Shown here in pieces: positions 12,263 through 15,769 of a DNA stretch of 15,769 nucleotides. The notes beneath the pieces are model-generated. The model had not been told where the DNA came from. It did no database searches and saw only the letters and a list, made by a program, of their open reading frames with translations. Origin of the DNA: Bacillota bacterium (GTDB taxonomy: Bacteria > Bacillota > Clostridia > Peptostreptococcales > Anaerovoracaceae); NCBI GenBank assembly GCA_017936025.1, contig JAGBGL010000044.1, positions 1 to 15,769 of the forward strand. Direction: 5' to 3'. Made by a program: the position numbers and the translations under genes. Each line of letters begins with the position of its first letter. Positions within the stretch are counted from its first letter, which is position 1.

Positions 12263-14476
12263 ATAGAAGAAAGACAAGGGAACGTGGCGGACATTATATT
12301 CCGCAACGAAGAAAACGGCTACACGATAGTCATTTTTGAAACTGAAGATGAGCAGTTTACGGCAGTGGGAACACTGCCTTCTTGTCGTAAAGGCGCAGGT
12401 TTCCTTCTCCGGGGGCAGTGGAAGACACATCCGAGCTACGGAGAGCAGTTCTCTATCATTGAATTTGAAGAAAAAATGCCGTCGTCTGAAGCAGGCATTG
12501 AGGAGTTCCTGGCTTCAGGGGCGCTGAAAGGCATCGGCAAGAAAACTGCTGCGGCGATAGTTGCGAAATTCGGAAGCAGTACTTTTGACATCCTGGAAAA
12601 CGAACCTGAACGCCTTACTGAAGTTTCAGGCATAGGTCCGAAAAAAGCGGAGTCCGTAGCGGAAGCTTTCCGCAGTCACAGGGAGTTCGCACAGGTGACC
12701 ATGTATCTGCAGCAGTACGGTATCCATGCGAATTACGCTATGAAGCTGTACCGGGTCTATGGTCCGGATACGATAGCTGTGATCGAGGACAATCCTTACT
12801 GCCTAGTCGATGATATTTTTGGCATCGGCTTCAAAAAAGCGGACAATATAGCGCAGAAAATCGGGATCGAAAAAGACGATCCGTTCAGAATAAAAGCAGG
12901 TGTGAAGTTTACGCTTGCATACTTTACAAACGAAGGGAACACGTTCCTGCCGCAGACTTTCCTGTGTGAGAAGGCCGGTGAACTGCTGGATGTTTCGACC
13001 GAAACGATAGGCGAGATCCTGGTGGAAATGGCTTTTCAGGGAGATATCCATATCGACAGGTTGGAAAACCGCAACGCGGTATATCTGATGCCGTATTTTC
13101 TGGCAGAGCAGAATGTCTGCAAATGCCTGGGATCACTGAACTCTGCGATCCTCAAGCCTATCGGAGCGCAGCTTGACAGCCTCATAAGAGTGACGGAATA
13201 TGAAACGGGCATCAGCCTTTCCGAAAACCAGAAAGAAGCAGTGAAAAGCTCGCTGAACCATGGGGTATCTGTAATCACAGGCGGACCGGGTACGGGGAAA
13301 ACGACCATCATCAACTCGATCATAAACATACTGACGCAGAGCGGTTTTAAAACTGCGATCGCAGCGCCGACAGGACGCGCGGCGAAACGTATAACAGAAA
13401 CATCGGGGTACGAGGCTTCCACGATACACAGACTTCTGGAATACTACTATTCCGAGGGCGAAGATACGATGCGGTTCGGTAAGACAGCCGAAGATCCGCT
13501 GGATTATAATGCGATCATCATCGACGAAGCTTCCATGATCGATCTGATGCTGATGAACGGTCTTATGAGCGCTATTAGGCCGGGAACGCGCCTGATTCTG
13601 GTGGGAGATTCGGACCAGCTGCCGTCAGTCGGTGCAGGCAATGTCCTGCGCGACATAATCGACAGTGAATTTGTTTTCTGTGTAAAGCTGACCGAAATCT
13701 TCCGTCAGGCCAAGGAAAGTCTGATCGTCGTGAATGCGCATAAAATCAACAAAGGTGAGTACCCGTCGTGCAATGAAAAAGACAAGGACTTTTTCATGAT
13801 GCCGCGGAAAACCGAAAAGGAAATGCTGGAGCTCATAAAAGATCTGTGCATAAGGCGGCTTCCTGCGTATTACACGGAGCTGCTGCCGGTGCGCGACATC
13901 CAGGTGCTGACGCCCGTGAGAAAAGGTGTGCTGGGAAGCATCAATCTCAACCGGGACCTGCAGGATGTGATAAATCCGCCGCAGCCGGATCTGGAAGAAA
14001 AGAAATTCGGCGACCGTATTTTCAGAGAGCATGATAAGGTCATGCAGATAAAAAACAATTACGAACTCAAGTGGAAAAACCAGGAGGATTTCACTGAGGG
14101 CGAAGGAATATTCAATGGCGATGTAGGCTTCATCAATTCCATCGACAAGGAATACGGCGAAGTTACGGTAGTGTTTGACGGCTGCCGTTATGTTACTTAC
14201 GACTTCAATCAGATGGATGAGCTGGAACTTGCTTATGCCATCACCGTACATAAAAGTCAGGGAAGCGAGTTCCCTGTGGTTATCATGCCGATGTCATGGT
14301 TCCCGCCTGTGCTGGCGACGCGCAATCTCTTGTATACGGGGGTGACAAGAGGTAAACAGGCTGTCGTGCTGGTGGGCTCTGAAAACAAGATGTATGCAAT
14401 GGTTGATAACAACAGGATAACCCAGCGTAACTCGGGGCTGTGCGCCCGTCTGAAGATGCTGATGGGCTTCCATTAG
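12260..14476 (+). CDS. recD2: RecD2 family ATP-dependent 5'-3' DNA helicase
   Basis: A 738-residue SF1B helicase of the RecD2 (YrrC) type, found in bacteria without relying on RecBC. The N-terminal OB-like region begins IIFRNEENGYTI, and tandem helix-hairpin-helix segments follow (GIGKKTAAAI about 93-102 and GIGPKKAESV). Walker A GGPGTGKT is at 341-348 (Lys347) and Walker B DEAS at 422-425. VGDSDQLPSVGAGN is motif III, and ITVHKSQGSEFP and LYTGVTRGKQ are motifs V and VI. The family unwinds DNA 5' to 3' and acts in DNA repair and replication-fork processing. The ATG is fixed by the start of homology; its ribosome site is unusually far upstream. It lies between yhaM and comF on the same strand. 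Confidence 0.95.
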   Translation: MIEERQGNVADIIFRNEENGYTIVIFETEDEQFTAVGTLPSCRKGAGFLLRGQWKTHPSYGEQFSIIEFEEKMPSSEAGIEEFLASGALKGIGKKTAAAIVAKFGSSTFDILENEPERLTEVSGIGPKKAESVAEAFRSHREFAQVTMYLQQYGIHANYAMKLYRVYGPDTIAVIEDNPYCLVDDIFGIGFKKADNIAQKIGIEKDDPFRIKAGVKFTLAYFTNEGNTFLPQTFLCEKAGELLDVSTETIGEILVEMAFQGDIHIDRLENRNAVYLMPYFLAEQNVCKCLGSLNSAILKPIGAQLDSLIRVTEYETGISLSENQKEAVKSSLNHGVSVITGGPGTGKTTIINSIINILTQSGFKTAIAAPTGRAAKRITETSGYEASTIHRLLEYYYSEGEDTMRFGKTAEDPLDYNAIIIDEASMIDLMLMNGLMSAIRPGTRLILVGDSDQLPSVGAGNVLRDIIDSEFVFCVKLTEIFRQAKESLIVVNAHKINKGEYPSCNEKDKDFFMMPRKTEKEMLELIKDLCIRRLPAYYTELLPVRDIQVLTPVRKGVLGSINLNRDLQDVINPPQPDLEEKKFGDRIFREHDKVMQIKNNYELKWKNQEDFTEGEGIFNGDVGFINSIDKEYGEVTVVFDGCRYVTYDFNQMDELELAYAITVHKSQGSEFPVVIMPMSWFPPVLATRNLLYTGVTRGKQAVVLVGSENKMYAMVDNNRITQRNSGLCARLKMLMGFH

Positions 14477-14483
14477 GGGGAAA

Positions 14484-14498
14484 GGCCGGGGGCCGGCC
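14484..14498 (+). other. GC-only hairpin between recD2 and comF
   Basis: Perfect arms GGCCGG (14484-14489) and CCGGCC (14493-14498) with loop GGG, 7 bases after the recD2 stop and just before the comF ribosome site AGAGGT (14504-14509). There is no T-run. It could modulate read-through or comF translation. A similar GC-rich fold precedes recD2. Confidence 0.5.
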
Positions 14499-14512
14499 GG
14501 AATAGAGGTAAT

Positions 14513-15268
14513 ATGGGTTTTTTAGAGATTCTGCTGGAAGCGGTTTATCCTTCCGGCATATACTGCATTTCGTGCGGAAGCATGATCGACAGCAGCAGAG
14601 ATTATGCTCTGTGTGATTCGTGCATGGAAAGATTTCACTGGGTCGGAGCGAAGACCTGTGACGTCTGCGGCAAGATCCTTGCTGATGATTACGGTCACAG
14701 ACTGTGCTGGGACTGCAGACAGTTCGGCCATGATTTTGATAAGGGATATACGTGCGTTCAGTACGGACTTCTGGAACGCGGAGTTCTGATGGACTACAAG
14801 TACCGCGGCAAGTCCTATATCGGGCGGAAGCTGGGGCAGATCCTTTATGACCGCATGGAAGCTGAAGATGTGGAATACGATCTGATCGTTCCAGTGCCGA
14901 TGCATGAAAGGCGGCGTGCGGACCGCGGCTACAATCAGGCGGAAGTCATGGCGCGCGTAATGGCAGGGAAGAAAAATGTGCCCTGCGCACAGGGAATGCT
15001 GATACGAAAGAAGGCGACTGAGGCCATGAAGGGTCTCGGATTTGTAGAACGTTATGAAAATATGCAAAATGTATTTGCAGTTTCGCCTGAAAATCATTAT
15101 ACTATTGCAGGAAAGCGGATTTTGCTGGTAGATGATATTTATACCACCGGAAGCACGCTGGATGCCTGCAGCCGGGTGCTGAAAGAAGCCGGCGCCGCTG
15201 CGGTTTATGTGCTGACGTTTGCATGCGGTGCGAACGTGCCTCCTGCGGAGATGAGGCAGCACTTGTAA
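14513..15268 (+). CDS. comF: ComF family protein (amidophosphoribosyltransferase-like)
   Basis: A 251-residue ComF/ComFC homologue. Eight cysteines in four CxxC pairs (Cys18/21, 34/37, 49/52, 65/68) form the N-terminal zinc-binding region. The phosphoribosyltransferase fold follows, with VPVPMHERRRADRGYNQAE, the ERYENMQNVF segment and the PRPP-binding loop ILLVDDIYTTGST. In Bacillus the homologue takes part in DNA uptake with ComFA; its exact reaction is not settled, and many non-competent Clostridia keep it for unknown reasons. The start ATG 14513 has GAGG at 14505-14508. It is followed by a structured RNA candidate, which agrees with the comF-raiA gene order common in Firmicutes. Confidence 0.92.
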   Translation: MGFLEILLEAVYPSGIYCISCGSMIDSSRDYALCDSCMERFHWVGAKTCDVCGKILADDYGHRLCWDCRQFGHDFDKGYTCVQYGLLERGVLMDYKYRGKSYIGRKLGQILYDRMEAEDVEYDLIVPVPMHERRRADRGYNQAEVMARVMAGKKNVPCAQGMLIRKKATEAMKGLGFVERYENMQNVFAVSPENHYTIAGKRILLVDDIYTTGSTLDACSRVLKEAGAAAVYVLTFACGANVPPAEMRQHL

Positions 15269-15284
15269 ATTTTAATCAGGAAAT

Positions 15285-15484
15285 ACAGAGCAGTTTCTGC
15301 TAGTTGTTCAGGTCTGTGGTTGAAAGGCCAGGCCAGCTACGGGCAAAAGGTCCCACGTAAGCTGATCCGCAAGGCGGCAGTGATCATGGCGTAGTTTAGA
15401 TGTAAGTCCTCCGGAAAATCCGGGCAAAGGCAGGTGTGGGGGCAAAGACCAGGTCAGCTGAACAACTAACAGAGACTGCTTTTT
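15285..15484 (+). ncRNA. structured non-coding RNA, probable raiA motif RNA
   Basis: Two 22-nt arms, 15290-15311 and 15458-15479, pair almost fully (20 Watson-Crick, one G-U, one mismatch) around the shared sequence TAGTTGTTCAG/CTGAACAACTA, and a T5 run at 15480-15484 follows. The interior (~146 nt) contains smaller stems, for example CCGGA/TCCGG at 15411-15422 and GATC/GATC around 15364-15385, and has no credible frame. The size (~200 nt), long closing stem and place directly after comF agree with the raiA RNA of Firmicutes, reported between comFC and raiA/hpf. The raiA identity rests on position and shape, not on a covariance-model match. The 5' and 3' limits are approximate. Confidence 0.65.
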
Positions 15485-15490
15485 GATGTC

Positions 15491-15769
15491 CTGCCCAAAT
15501 CTTTGATTTGGCGCGCAGCGACAGTGTGATGAGAACCCTGCCCAAATCTTTGATACGGCGCGCAGCGACAGTGTGATGAGAACCCTGCCCGTATCTCTGA
15601 TACGGCGCGCAGGACAGACACTAAGCTGCCCAAATCTTTGATTTGGCGCGCAGCGACAGTGTGATGAGAACCCTGCCCGTATCTCTGATACGGCGCGCAG
15701 GACAGACACTAAGCTGCCCAAATCTTTGATTTGGCGCGCAGCGACAGTGTGATGAGAACCCTGCCCGTA
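15491..15769 (+). repeat. mosaic array of alternating 47-nt (A) and 41-nt (B) hairpin units, runs off the window
   Basis: Units begin with CTGCCC at 15491 (A), 15538 (A/B hybrid), 15585 (B), 15626 (A), 15673 (B), 15714 (A) and 15761 (partial B). Every intact unit folds with outer arms CTGC/GCAG, a 7-bp inner stem, a 3-nt loop and an unpaired CGC on the 3' side. The inner arms are CCAAATC/GATTTGG in A and CCGTATC/GATACGG in B, a set of compensatory changes. The tails also differ: A ends GACAGTGTGATGAGAACC, B ends GACAGACACTAAG. No gene or unique spacer is present. Confidence 0.9.

Noticed and set aside
14522..15262. Open frame of 246 codons opposite comF
   Set aside because: Antisense shadow of a clear ComF protein, with no motif or ribosome site.
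15285..15484. 6S RNA or SRP RNA
   Set aside because: The size fits 6S RNA, but the interior shows small separate stems rather than one long rod with a central bubble. No SRP GGAAGCAGC-type loop is present, and the position after comF favours raiA.
15308..15721. Open reading frame of 137 codons on the - strand
   Set aside because: It runs through both the structured RNA and the repeat array. Its peptide only mirrors the DNA repeats, the 88-bp period shifts frame, and there is no ribosome site.
15491..15769. CRISPR array
   Set aside because: The segments between the hairpins are themselves repeated identically, there are no unique spacers, and units alternate between 47 and 41 nt.
15491..15769. 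Integron attC sites
   Set aside because: Units are contiguous with no cassettes between them, and I see neither the conserved core-site sequence nor an integrase.

Overview
The window looks like chromosomal DNA of a Gram-positive anaerobe of the class Clostridia, probably gut-associated. The evidence is AGGAGG-type ribosome sites, sigma-A promoters, an SPKTGD sortase substrate, a YhaM-type exonuclease, RecD2, and a comF gene followed by a structured RNA that resembles the raiA motif. Genus-level placement is not possible from the sequence alone.

Region 1 (1-6463, all + strand) is a sugar-acid operon. It holds the 3' end of kdgK (2-keto-3-deoxygluconate kinase), gnd (6-phosphogluconate dehydrogenase), a Cof-type HAD phosphatase, an SDR of the D-mannonate oxidoreductase type, a LarA-like nickel-pincer racemase/epimerase and uxaC (uronate isomerase). 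UxaC and the SDR would take glucuronate through fructuronate to mannonate, and KdgK serves the KDG branch. No uxuA lies in the window. The LarA-like enzyme next to gnd suggests a possible side route from mannonate to gluconate to 6-phosphogluconate; this is an inference. A strong hairpin terminator ends the operon.

Region 2 (6464-8824) is a self-contained unit: one promoter and one gene for a secreted, wall-anchored protein of 631 residues with 100-residue Cys/His/Trp-rich repeats. It is flanked by two ~128-bp imperfect inverted repeats, each rich in TTATCGG/CCGATAA and each carrying an AAAACCACC...GGTGGTTTT hairpin.

Region 3 (8791-10850, - strand) is nadE with its own promoter and terminator. 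Its N-terminal glutaminase domain has Ala where the catalytic Cys is expected, so it may act only as an ammonia-dependent NAD synthetase. The divergent intergenic region (10781-11230) holds three 35-bp tandem repeats and two identical dyads, TGGTTAC-N8-GTAACCA.

Region 4 (11172-15268, + strand) contains yhaM (3'-5' exoribonuclease), recD2 (5'-3' helicase) and comF.

Region 5 (15269-15769) has no convincing protein gene. It holds a ~200-nt structured RNA candidate and then a mosaic array of alternating 47-nt and 41-nt hairpin units that runs off the end of the window. A hairpin of the same architecture lies alone at 2826-2859.
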